Assembly (NCBI GenBank): GCA_963971285.1
Contig: OZ020254.1
Coordinates: 10,602,001 to 10,666,000, forward strand
DNA length: 64,000 bases
Origin: Astropecten irregularis
Lineage: Eukaryota > Echinodermata > Asteroidea > Paxillosida > Astropectinidae
Reading direction: 5' to 3'
Position numbers and translations under genes: made by a program. Under the pieces are notes generated by a model, which saw only the letters and a list, made by a program, of their open reading frames with translations, had not been told where the DNA came from and ran no database searches. Positions 1-10,300 of the stretch are shown here, one piece after another; the stretch's first letter is position 1, and every line of letters begins with the position of its first letter.

Positions 1-579
1 CGGCACCGTCTGAGGGTGATTGCTAGGTCGTTGAATATTCATGTAGCAATGTGAGTTGGTAGAGTGTACATTCAATTGCATGGTCGCTGGAGGTGTCTTA
101 CGGCTGACCATTTGCCGTTGCGTAGCTAAATCGTACACGTACAGTGTGAGTGTGCATCTATAGGCACGTTGCGGGTTGCATGGTTGCATGCTTGCATGTG
201 GTCAGTACGACGTGATTACACCGGCCCTGTGTGCGTGCGTAACAAGTTGGGCCAGCACATGGATTCCGTCATGAGCTCTGCCTTGCGTGTTGACCAAACA
301 GCGCGCTGCATGTCTCCCATGGCACTGTTCCCATATCTGTGTTACAGTACTTATGGGAGATTTTTCACTGTGCATACTCGTCAACGGCCACGTAAATCGT
401 TGCCGACAGAGCTCGCCACAATCTCTCAAATGGTTCATCTTTCAAATGGTACCGAAAGCGTACAAATTCGTACATTCCTTTGACCTTTACGCCGTTTTCG
501 TTTGTGTCGCCCTGAGGTTCACAATCCACTACGCTATAGACTATTCCTCAATGGGAGACTTTTGAGAACCGTTCTTCAA

Positions 580-660
580 GTCAACAGCACACGCGCACGC
601 ACAACAGCGCAAGTGTAAAACGAGGGCATGCTCACAATTGCGTGCGCGTGCGCTGTTGAC
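580..660. repeat. Short hairpin repeat (family K)
   Basis: Two 22-base arms at 580-601 and 639-660 are inverted copies with one mismatch (GTCAACAGC followed by alternating purine-pyrimidine). The same sequence recurs in opposite orientation at 38540-38706, where a longer copy has ends related to CAATGGGGAGACTTTGG. It looks like a MITE. Confidence 0.7.
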
Positions 661-682
661 TTTACATAATATGTTGACATAA

Positions 683-775
683 CATTTGCATGCACGCATG
701 TACATTGTACAGTATTAGACATTCGTACGTAGCGTGACACGGAGTAGAACGGGTGATACTCGGACTACCCTGAAC
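683..775. repeat. Dispersed repeat J, copy 1
   Basis: About 93 bases, from TTTGCATGCACGCATGTA to ACCCTGAAC, recur with modest divergence at 36292-36380 beside an SFXN2 exon. Class unknown. Confidence 0.6.
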
Positions 776-894
776 ACAGATGCTGTAACAAAACTCTGAT
801 AATGTCCTTCGGGAATTTAGGCTATTGTCTGGCGGTATTCAACCATTGTGTACCCGCATTGTTTACACCAAGCTCCCTGCACATATAATTATGG

Positions 895-950
895 CCAGGC
901 CAGGCCAGATGACCAGGCCAGGCCAGATGACCAGGCCAGGCCAGATGACC
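895..950. repeat. 18-bp tandem repeat, three copies
   Basis: The unit CCAGGCCAGGCCAGATGA is repeated three times without change, followed by CC. It is itself built from the submotif CCAGG. Confidence 0.9.
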
Positions 951-1260
951 TCTATTTGACCTGTGACTGATAATAAGGTCAGTAAAAGAATAAAATAGAT
1001 AAATCCCAGGCTGAAGGGGTTAATTACAAACATAATATTTACGTGGTGAAATCTGGTGAAAATAAATTCTCTCTGTATGCAGCTAGATAATTCCTACTTG
1101 TGCTGTACTAAGCAGCACTTGATCACTTCGCTTTCATCTGTTCATATGCAATGATAGTAATGAATCTAACAAATATCCCTGGCTGTGCATTTACACTGTA
1201 CATCATGCAACCGTCTTTATACGGGTCATAATTTTTACTGTGAGGTGGTTAAATTACAGT

Positions 1261-1490
1261 CACTTCACTTATTTTCCACTTCGCCCACAAAAACGTCGCC
1301 CACATCCACTTTGCTATTCGCCCATTTGCCACTTTCTTAGCCCAATTGCAACTTAGCCCATTTACAGTTCCACTTTGCCCATGCGCCACTTGGCATGGGT
1401 AAACTAGTTTAAATGGACAATCTGGACTATGGCGTAATGGCTCTTAGGCAAAATGGTGCATACACAAATTGGTGAATGGGCAAACGTGGG
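1261..1490. repeat. Degenerate short tandem repeats
   Basis: Irregular copies of CACTTTGCCCAT-like words recur at 12-20 base spacing; the second half contains reverse-complement words such as ATGGGCAAA. No protein or RNA signal. Confidence 0.5.
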
Positions 1491-2239
1491 GGGAACTGGA
1501 TCATAAACCACACTGTGGTGTATTGTGGTATTCAGGATACCACACTTTTATAGCACATCTAAAACCATGAGTGGTAAAATGTGGCATGAAGATGGGTTAG
1601 GGTAACAGTAAAAACAATTATAACATTCTGTCCAGTTGTTAATAAACTGAATACGCATACCGGTACATGTATTCAGGTCGCCTTTTTTTTATGTACCGCC
1701 TAACCGGGTTGCATGTTGTTACCATAGCTGCCAATCAAAGCATGAAGATCCTCGTTGACTAGCGCCGGGCTTTTTCTGCCAAAGCCGCTCGCGATCTGGT
1801 TTCAACCAAGAACTGGGTCACTGTTCTGCAGAACTAATACTGTAATCCAGATTTCTTTGCCTTTGATGTTCATTTCAGAATCCGTTGCCACGGCTGCCGA
1901 AAAAGGGTGGGGGGGGGAAAGAAGTGGATCGGTGGTGGGTGGTTGAGTTTGAGGACTCTCGATTGATCCTTGTAAGATTTACCCGTCAGGTAGTGAAATG
2001 GAGATTTGGCTTGTCGCTAGGGCCTACATGTACCTTTAAAGTAACCATGGTATCCCTTGCATTCCCAGCATGCTCTTATTAAAAAGGAAAGGAAAGGAAA
2101 AAAAAATTGGAACTAGGAGGAAAAGGGAATGTAACATTTGATGCACACTTCACTGTGGTTTGCTTAATTTCTGAGTACGTTCTCAAACAAATGGTGGGCT
2201 TTGAAAACTAGTCTCCATCCTATGTGCATTGCCAACTAC

Positions 2240-2620
2240 CCTGTGCTTGCATGGGCTCATGTACATGTACTATACATAAAATTATGTACATGTGTATGGA
2301 TGTCCATTACTGTATACATCATGTACATGTACAAGGGAAGTATCCTTTAATGGGCAATATTCATACATGTACACTATTAAAATGCATACATGTACATGGC
2401 ATTAGGGAAAAATTCCTTACTAATCCACAAAATACCAGTAATGCTTGTGATAAGGGCAGGGTTTTTTTCCACTTTTGTTTTTCTTATGATATGTACAGTA
2501 ATACATAGCCATGAGATTTGGCCTTTGGACCCACTTGAAAGAGCTTTTACCTATATCAATTGTAATGTACATGTACTGTGTACATGCATGCACATAGATG
2601 CGCACATGTAGTACTGTGCA
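2240..2620. repeat. TACATGTA-rich segment
   Basis: Many overlapping copies of the self-complementary word ACATGTAC lie in this AT-rich stretch. The same word recurs elsewhere in the window (around 4005, 5190, 7490 and 46980). Likely low-complexity sequence. Confidence 0.5.
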
Positions 2621-2749
2621 AACATTTAAAAACATTTTTAGAATTTGAAATGGGCTTCACCAACTAAAATGTTCTATAATGTATGCATATCCTACTGGTT
2701 CACTGAACAGATCATTGCCCAGCATAGTGAATAATATCATGTGCTTTAT

Positions 2750-3213
2750 AAGGCATTGTAGTATCATACTTAGCAAGCCAAAACAGAAATCTTCACAGAT
2801 TTACCTATAACTTACAGGGTTTATAAATATATAAAATACAAAAATACAAGTAGCACTATATTGACTAACTACAGTTTAAAAAGAGCATGAGCTTTCGTAG
2901 CAACAACTACTTCATCAGATGCAATGAAGTAGCATCACCAAGGCCATTCAAGGGTATAAAGGGTATGGTAGAAACATACCATTAATTTTCTGCCTGAAAT
3001 GGTGTATTTGTCCAGAAAAGGGTAAAACCAATTAATAAAACCAAAACAATTTTGATCGCTGGAAGATCAAACATCTTGTGATAAGATTTTAAAATACTGA
3101 TGGCGGTTTTTCACTGTTTTCTCAAAAAGTGGGCACCGTATGGGACTGGGCATTTCACAGATGACTGTTACTGTACAGGGTGTATCTTCCTTAATATTTT
3201 TGCTCATGAATCT
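2750..3213. mobile_element. Tc1/mariner-like MITE family A, copy 1 (carries a nested insertion)
   Basis: This matches a family whose complete copies run from AAGGTAGTATCATACTTT to its inverse and are flanked by TA. Shared internal blocks include ACAGAAATCTTCACAGATTT and AAAAAGTGGGCACCGTATGG. The right terminus is missing. At 2827-2950 it is split by a ribozyme-like insertion described separately. Confidence 0.75.
2827..2950 (-). mobile_element. Small insertion with hammerhead-ribozyme-like core
   Basis: The insertion interrupts a family A MITE and is flanked by near-identical 10-11 base repeats (AGGGTTATAAA at 2816-2826, AGGGTATAAA at 2951-2960), as expected for a target-site duplication. 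On the minus strand it contains CTGATGA (2918-2912), then GTAG/CTAC able to form stem II, then GAAA (2896-2893). The next bases, GCTCATGCTC, can form a short stem III with a TCAT loop and leave TC at the expected cleavage position (2884-2883). Stem I pairing is weak. Hammerhead motifs with very short stem III are known from Penelope-like elements and retrozymes; I infer a relative of those. Confidence 0.55.
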
Positions 3214-4192
3214 TATGTTGATCCATACCGTAACATGTACATGTAGGTTTAAATTCATATATTTTTACTAGCCCACTGGGCAACCAAGGAAGTGAATATT
3301 GCTAGCCCAGAGTGGTTTTTGTAATAGACATCATACGCCTGGCTAGCACTAATTCAAGCCTTGATGTATCCCATAGAAATAAAGAAGGCTCAGCAAGGCT
3401 GCTTGATAAAATTGCATGCCTGGCCCCTCTATAAAATGTGGGGGCCAAGTCATGCGTGAATCTGGCATTTATTCTCAGATGGGAATAGGGATATGTTGTG
3501 CTCCTCTTGTATCCTTCAGTCCTTGGACCCGGCCATGCGTACACAGGCTCTTAGGTACACGTATGGGTTTTCCTCCTTCCTGTGGGCTTGATGAGAAGTG
3601 CTTTGATGTAAAATGTCACAAGCTCCGGTCTTCTTTTTCTCATTCTGGGAAACTGCCGTCATCCCCACAGCCCAGTCTGACTCCTTGATGAACCCATAAC
3701 ATGTCAGGAGTGTGAATAGGATATGCCGTGAGCTCTTGGGCTCGCGATCGTCAAATGGTTATTAAAAAGCCCTCGCCTGGTTTCCTGTCTTTCTCATCTC
3801 CGAGGGAATCTCTTCCCCCCTCTCTCTGTTCCTTCCTCTGTCCAAATGGTCTGGGTATCAGGATACAGCGAGACCTGTCTTCTGTCAACTTTTCATAGAT
3901 TGGGATAATGAGTTGCGACAGGATTTTTCACCTTAAGGTCATATTGGCCCTTTCACATTTATGAAGGATGAAATGAAATTAGCTTTGATATAGTTGGACT
4001 AAATTCATGTACATGTACATGTACTGTATATAATGTACAGTGTAATGCTGCTGTACGAATACCACTATGCCGAACATTTGGCTATGTACCAAGCATCATC
4101 CTTTGCCCCAATTGTTGTGTACAAAGCCAGCTGCTTTATAACATTATAACGGTCCACCACTTTACATGTAATATACAATTTCTGTGAATCCA

Positions 4193-4512
4193 GTGGTCGA
4201 TTTCACGAATCCCTGCGATCGATCGTAGCTCGAGTTGCGAAGAATAACCCATCATATCCTACGTAGGGCTGCAATGCATTTTAAGTTACGATGGGTTTGG
4301 TGAAATTGACTCCTGGCATGTTTGTTATGGCTTTCCACTGTATCTAGATGAACTGTTGAACAGTATACCAGGGGTCGATTTCATGAAGCTTTACGATCGA
4401 TCGTAACTTGACTTACGAAGGATATAACCATCATATCCTACATAGGGTTGCAGTGCACCACAAGTCGTACGACTTAGTAAGTTACGATGAGATTGGCAAA
4501 ATCGACCCCCGG
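4193..4512. mobile_element. Two adjacent MITE copies (family L)
   Basis: Copies at about 4193-4314 and 4372-4512 share GGTCGATTTCA, GATCGATCGTA, CATCATATCCTAC and an inverted end resembling AAATCGACCCC. Each is about 120-140 bp with imperfect terminal inverted repeats. Confidence 0.65.
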
Positions 4513-4910
4513 ATTCTGTTTCACAAATCTTTACAACTCATGTTTCAGATAAGCGGTCAGTATGGTTCATTACATACATGTACAGTATGTTCAACTTCTG
4601 AATTGCACTGTGTGTGCTGTGACTGTGCCTGCTGTAACATTCTGCCTAGCAGTTTACATTGATTAGTTGGTGTGTATTTCACGATCAATCTTATCCCTCT
4701 CTGGAAGTCAGCCCTGTTGTAAACATCCTAGGCCTACATACTGTACATTGAATCAGACATGATTGGAGGATGCATGCATCATGTAATGTCTGAATGTGTG
4801 GCAAAAGTACAGTGACACATTTACATGACTGGACCCAATTTAGGATCTCTGCTTGATTAAAATTCTGAGCTATTGTGGGCCATGTTACAATTGCGAATCA
4901 TTGGCCTACA

Positions 4911-5149
4911 GGGGCCAATTTCATAGAGCTGCTTAGCACAAAAAATCGCTAAGCATGACATTTCTGCCTTAATTAGAACAGGATTAACGACCAAAATTCC
5001 CTGTGTTGTGTACTTATGATTTTTCTTTGGCTGTTGTTCGCTGACCTTGAATATCGAATCAAATTTTTAATGGTGGTTTGTTTTATTGGGCAAGCCAATT
5101 TTGTGCTAAGCAATTTTGTGTGCTAAGCATCTCTATGAAATTGGCCCCA
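4911..5149. mobile_element. MITE family C, copy 1
   Basis: A ~240-bp element with terminal inverted repeats GGGGCCAATTTCATAGAG and its inverse ending TTGGCCCC. Internal arms carry GCTTAGCACAAA and GTGCTAAGCA. Seven copies occur in this window, some complete and some decayed. Confidence 0.85.
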
Positions 5150-5863
5150 GGTATCAAGTCTTGAAGATTTGTACAGTATTTCTGTGCCTTACATGTACAT
5201 GTACACTGTATATTAAGTTATTAACGCTTTTCATTTCACCTACACAATATGTACAGTTGAACACACAAGATATTTGGCTATACCGAATATCATCCTTGGC
5301 TCTCAATTTTTGTATTTGCACAATGTATCTATAGGCCTGCTGAACATTGTTCACTATAATGAATGACCACTATAACGAGCAATTTCTGTGCATCCCGATG
5401 TGTTTGTTATACTGGCGTTCAGCTGTAATAATGTCTTTATCGAGATTTATTCTGAAGCTGTTATGCCATGCGTCTCGTTTTTTCGGTACTATTGCCCAGC
5501 AATTTTGGGCATGCGCTGTGCAAAGCATCCAATAAAAATGAACATTGTGTCATGTTCGAGTATTACTTCAGGACTCTGCACTCTAAAAATATTGAAATTT
5601 AAGCAGTTACGTGTATTTACTGCCAAACTTACATGTTTGTGTGATTTTGATCAAGTTACATGTATGCGCCATATCCTTGCATGTAACTTGAGTGTAACAT
5701 CAATCGTTTTCATTTTTAAATGGACACGTAGGCGTAAATAATGCAATTCTAGTTGCAACAACTTCAAGAATCTGAAACAGAATTTAATAAAATGTCAATA
5801 ACTTTTTGAGATAATTTCCGTCCGGAGGTAACTGATGCTGGATTTGTGGAAGTGTTCATGTTA

Positions 5864-6186
5864 AAGGTAGTATCATTCTTTGGTAGGAAACCAAAACAGA
5901 CATGTTCACAGAATACGTATTTACTTACAGGTATAAAGATGGACCTGGTACAAACATACCGTTAACGTTTTTCTGCCAGAAATGTTGTCTTTTTCCAAAA
6001 ACTGTTTTGATCTCTGAGATCACAACCTCACAACAAAATTGCAATGGTTTTTCGCTGTTTTCTACTGTTTCCAATGATCGATTGAGCTGAAAAATTTGAC
6101 ATGTTTGTTTTTATTTCACGACAAATTAACTTATGAACAGACCGCAGCTGTTCGGTCACCTTTTAACCAATGTATGATACTACCTT
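5864..6186. mobile_element. Tc1/mariner-like MITE family A, copy 2 (complete)
   Basis: A 323-bp element with ends AAGGTAGTATCATTC and GTATGATACTACCTT, flanked on both sides by TA. A TA duplication is typical of Tc1/mariner-type elements. No transposase is encoded. Confidence 0.85.
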
Positions 6187-6724
6187 TATTTTAACTCCAT
6201 GAATGTTGGAGACATGGCAGGACATGCCACAGCTCTAGGCTAACACGTTGAAGTGACATGCCTGGTCATTGCCCTGGTGCCCCTGGTGTTTCCTGGTGCC
6301 CCTGGCCAACATCTTGGTCCTTGTTGTTGGGCCTCAGTGCCCCTGTAACTATGTTCTTGTATGGTCTGACATTTCAAGAAGCTCATGAGAATGAAGTGTC
6401 TGTCCTGCACCTGTAACCTTAAAACTACAAATTGCAAAACCGGAGACAGTTGCCGACCCTCAAGCAACATGGAGATTTCTTCTTAGTCTTTTCCTTTTCC
6501 CCTGAGTTCTGTCAAAAGGCTTGAACTTTGCAGAGGCAGCAAACAAACACATATGCACCTGCCTTGGTATATGTTAGTCTGATCATTACCCAGTGTTGGA
6601 GTACTCGTACTCGTACTCGAGTACAGGCAAATACTTGGCCCGTACTCGAAAATGTCAATACAAGTAATAAACTGCTGCAAACTGCTCATCAACCAAAATG
6701 ACCTGAAATATATCAAATGCTTTA

Positions 6725-6823
6725 AGTTAGGAGGGCCTGACATGCAAGTTCTTGTAGTTCGTCATACAGTCTTTAAGAAAGATCCTGCTTGGATCGAAAC
6801 GCGTCAGGCCCTCCTAACTTAAA
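6725..6823. mobile_element. Short inverted-repeat element (family F)
   Basis: TTAAGTTAGGAGGGCCTGAC at the left and its inverse GTCAGGCCCTCCTAACTTAA at the right bound about 99 bp. Related pieces occur near 11263, 16853 and 39078, some including GATCGAAACGCGTCAGG-like text. Confidence 0.7.
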
Positions 6824-6860
6824 GAATTTGAAAATCAAATATACTAGGCTCGTATACTCC

Positions 6861-7023
6861 AGGCCTTTAATTTGGTTCTGAATGGGGCAAGGCCACTTTT
6901 CCATTGCAATGGGCACTTCAATTGGAAAATCATAATGTGTATGGAAATATTTGAAGGGGCACCAAGGCCAAGAACCAGGGCAACGAAGGCCATGGCCTCT
7001 GTGGCATCCGTTAAATTCAAGCC
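6861..7023. mobile_element. hAT-like MITE family B, copy 1
   Basis: About 163 bp sharing GGGGCACCAAGGCCAAG and GCAACGAAGGCCATGGCC with copies at 30428-30592 and 50042-50202. The terminal inverted repeats are short and degenerate here. Confidence 0.7.
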
Positions 7024-7346
7024 TACATGTACTTGGCCCATACTCGATTCCATGTAATCAAATTTGGGAGTACTTGACCATTTAGTGCAAATTTCATTTT
7101 CGTTACAATTTCACGGTTGATAATGTTGCCATCATGTTTTTGCCATCATGTTTAGGGCAAGCCTAAAGTGCACGGCCTGTCGGCCAATAATTGGCCCTTA
7201 TGTCACAGTGAAGTAGAAACAAATGGAAAATAAACATGTGGAAAGAAATCGTGCCATAACAGTAAGTAATTTGTATTATTGTATGTATTATCGTGTCCTT
7301 GTTATGTGTCTTAAGTTTACATTTTCCTTTATATCTGTTATTCCAG

Positions 7347-10300
7347 GGGCTGGCAGTCGCTGTTGGCGTATGGTTGTCACACATCGGTGGTGGTGGTAGA
7401 CACCAAAGCAGTCCAGGTAAGCGTTAAATCAAGTCTGTAACAGAACATCAGCTCAATGAATTCTATTAGTTTGTGCAATCAGCCGACAGTCACATACATG
7501 TACATGTCAGGCCTTGCGCTAACTTTATTTCCTGGCTAGCTTATCGGGCCAGCTTACTTGAGATTTTACTAGCACATTTAGATTGTTACTATCCTGTACA
7601 TGTGTTGATCTATAGGCTTACCTTAACATGTAGGTTCTTATTTTTTTACTTGCCCGCTTGGCAACCAAGGAAGTGAATCTAGCTAGCCCAGAGTGGTTTT
7701 TGCTGGACATTGTATGAAGGGCTAGTACTATTTCGAGCCCTGATCATGTGCTGTTCGTACTACTGTTCCTGACTACAAGGAAAACTGACTCAAATGTGAT
7801 AGCGTTATACAATCCTACCAGCTACATGCATGTTGAAATGAAAAATGATACCTGCAATCCCAATTCCTCATTAAAGGTAATATCATACATGTACTTTAGT
7901 TTTTGTCAAAGAAATGCAGATTCATGGGCAAAAAATATCAAGGAAGATACAGTAACAGTCATCTGTGAAAATTTCCAGTCGCATACGGTGCCCACTTTTT
8001 GAGATAACAGTTTAAAATGCCCATGTGCAGTATTTGAACAATATTTTCTTTTAAAGATCAAACATTTTTTGGGTCGTTGGTTTTACTCTTTACTGCATAA
8101 ATACAGCATTTCAGGCGGAACAATTTTAACGGTATATGTCTACCATCACCATCTTTATATCCTGTTAGTTTTAGGTAAATAGGTGAAGATTTCTGTTTCG
8201 GTATGCTACCAAAGTACGATAGTACCTTTGATATTTGTGTACATGTAAAATAAAAGTTACATACAGGTGCTTTCGTTCACTGTCGACAGGTTTTACAACT
8301 TTAAAACATTTTGAATAAATTGTGCAGCTGCACGGGTATACATTTACCGTCTGACCGTACATCAAAAGAAAGATAAAAATCCACTGTGAGACTTGGAACA
8401 TCTCAGTAGCAATCTATTTGTATTACATGTACCTCAGGTTGCCTCGGGCATTTTTCATTATAAAGCCTCCTTGAAACAAAATGTTCAGCTACGCATCCAG
8501 CATGTTAAAGGGAGTCTCATGCTTTGATAGCATGCCGAAACAGAAATCTCCACAGATTTACCTATAGATAACTTACAGGGTTTAAAGATGGTGATGGTAA
8601 AATCATACTGTTACAATTTTTCTGTCTGAAATGCTGTATTTATCCAGCAAAGAGTAAAAAATCAATGACCACGAAACAATTTTGATCTTTGGAAGATATA
8701 AAAACCTGTGAGAAGGTTTAAAAACACTGTGGCTGTTTTCACTGTGTTTTTTTTTCTCAAAAAGTGGGCACCGTATGGGACCAGAATTTCACAGATGACT
8801 GTTGCTGTATATCTTTCTTGATATTTTTGCTCATGAATCTGCATTTCTTTGACAAAAACCAAAGTATGATATTACATTTTAAGTGTCTGATCGGAAAGGG
8901 TCCTTGTTAAAGACAGAAGAAGAAGATGAAGGGGAAAATAAATAATTGCTGTGGAAGATTGTAATTCTACGCATGCAATTGCTTCTCGCAAGTAGACAGA
9001 CTTCAATTTTGCCGACTGCCGTAAAAACCATGTACTAGTGGTCAGAAATAAAGAGTTCCTGAGTGGTTCTCCTTTATGGATAGCTGGATAGGGCATTGTT
9101 TTGTAATTTGATGAGAGTTTTTACTTCTAAGGAAAATTTGGGAAGTTATATTACTGTTATTTTTTATAACCAAGGCCAAGGGTTTGGCAGATGCCCCAGG
9201 CACATGCCCCAATTGTCACTTTGCAAAGCTTCAAATCTTTCTTTTATATGCACCAAAGGTCATTCAGACGCTAGAGAAACACAGGGGCACAGTGGCAAAG
9301 GTGAAGTGGGCCAGGGAGAACTACCACCACACCATTGATGCTCCCTACACCTTGCGTCTAGCCTCGGCCGATGTCAATGGACAGATCATCGTATGGGATG
9401 TCAAGGATGCCTCAGAGAGGGCCAGCTTCAGCGACGGATCCAAGCCTGTCTTAGGTAGGTGTGCAGTAGGTGTAAATCTCTCTTAATCTTTGCAAAATCA
9501 CATTCAACTTGAATTCATCCAGGTTGGGACTTTTGTTGTTATTAACTTATGTGTCTGTATGGCTTTCGCTATATCTATGCAAGAGGACAAAGATTCAGGT
9601 CTTCAGGGCCCTGCCTGGTCTTGCCTGTCTTACTTTACGGTTGTGAGACATGGACTTTGACTGGGGTCCTGGGGATGTGACTCAATGTCTTCGGTACTGG
9701 GTATCTGAGGAGGATCCATTCGGTACTGCCGGTCTGACTGTGTGTCTAACGAGAGGTTACTTATGGAGAGTCAGATGAGACCTATTACCTGCATGATACG
9801 TGAGCGTCAGATGCGAGTGTACAGTCATTTTGGCTAGATTCCCCGCAATCCTGCCAGGCGGATTCTCTCTTTGAGAGAACCTACTGGTGGGACTTGCCCA
9901 GTAAGGCATCCGCATGACACGTGGTTGCATCAGATGGATCGTTATTTTGCTGAGAAGGGGATGGGTCGCGTGGCTGCCTGGGGGATGGCCATCAGGAGAA
10001 CGAAGGAGTATCGCTTGAATGTAGATGTGGCGCAACGCACTATCGCATTGCATGCTCCCACTGATTGATTGATTATTTGTCTGGGGTCTACAGACCAGCA
10101 TCTCTCACAAGTTTTTAGAGGAGAAGTATTTTGTTGGGTTAGTTAGGATTAAGATGAAGCCCTTAACTTTGGATTTGCCCTCCTGATGTGTCGGCAAGCA
10201 CTGTATTAAATGTGGAGTTTGAGAGAAACACAGAGCTTGTTGTTTGCATCTTGCAACCTCTTACTACTGTCTAGTACAGACGTCTTATCACATTGGATTC

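Larger units (their letters stand above)
1..7346. other. WDR11 intron 1 or upstream DNA, no coding exon found
   Basis: The first recognisable WDR11 exon starts at 7347 and opens with the last base of a codon, so an upstream coding exon must exist. I looked for a short ATG-containing exon ending in a tryptophan codon split after TG and followed by GT, and found no convincing one. The stretch holds dispersed repeats listed separately (MITE families, a ribozyme-like insertion, short tandem arrays). It may be intron 1, with exon 1 outside the window. Confidence 0.6.

Noticed and set aside
1755-1946. Possible WDR11 first exon or small gene
   Set aside because: Translation does not resemble the conserved WDR11 N-terminus and the required split TG|G tryptophan before a GT donor is absent.
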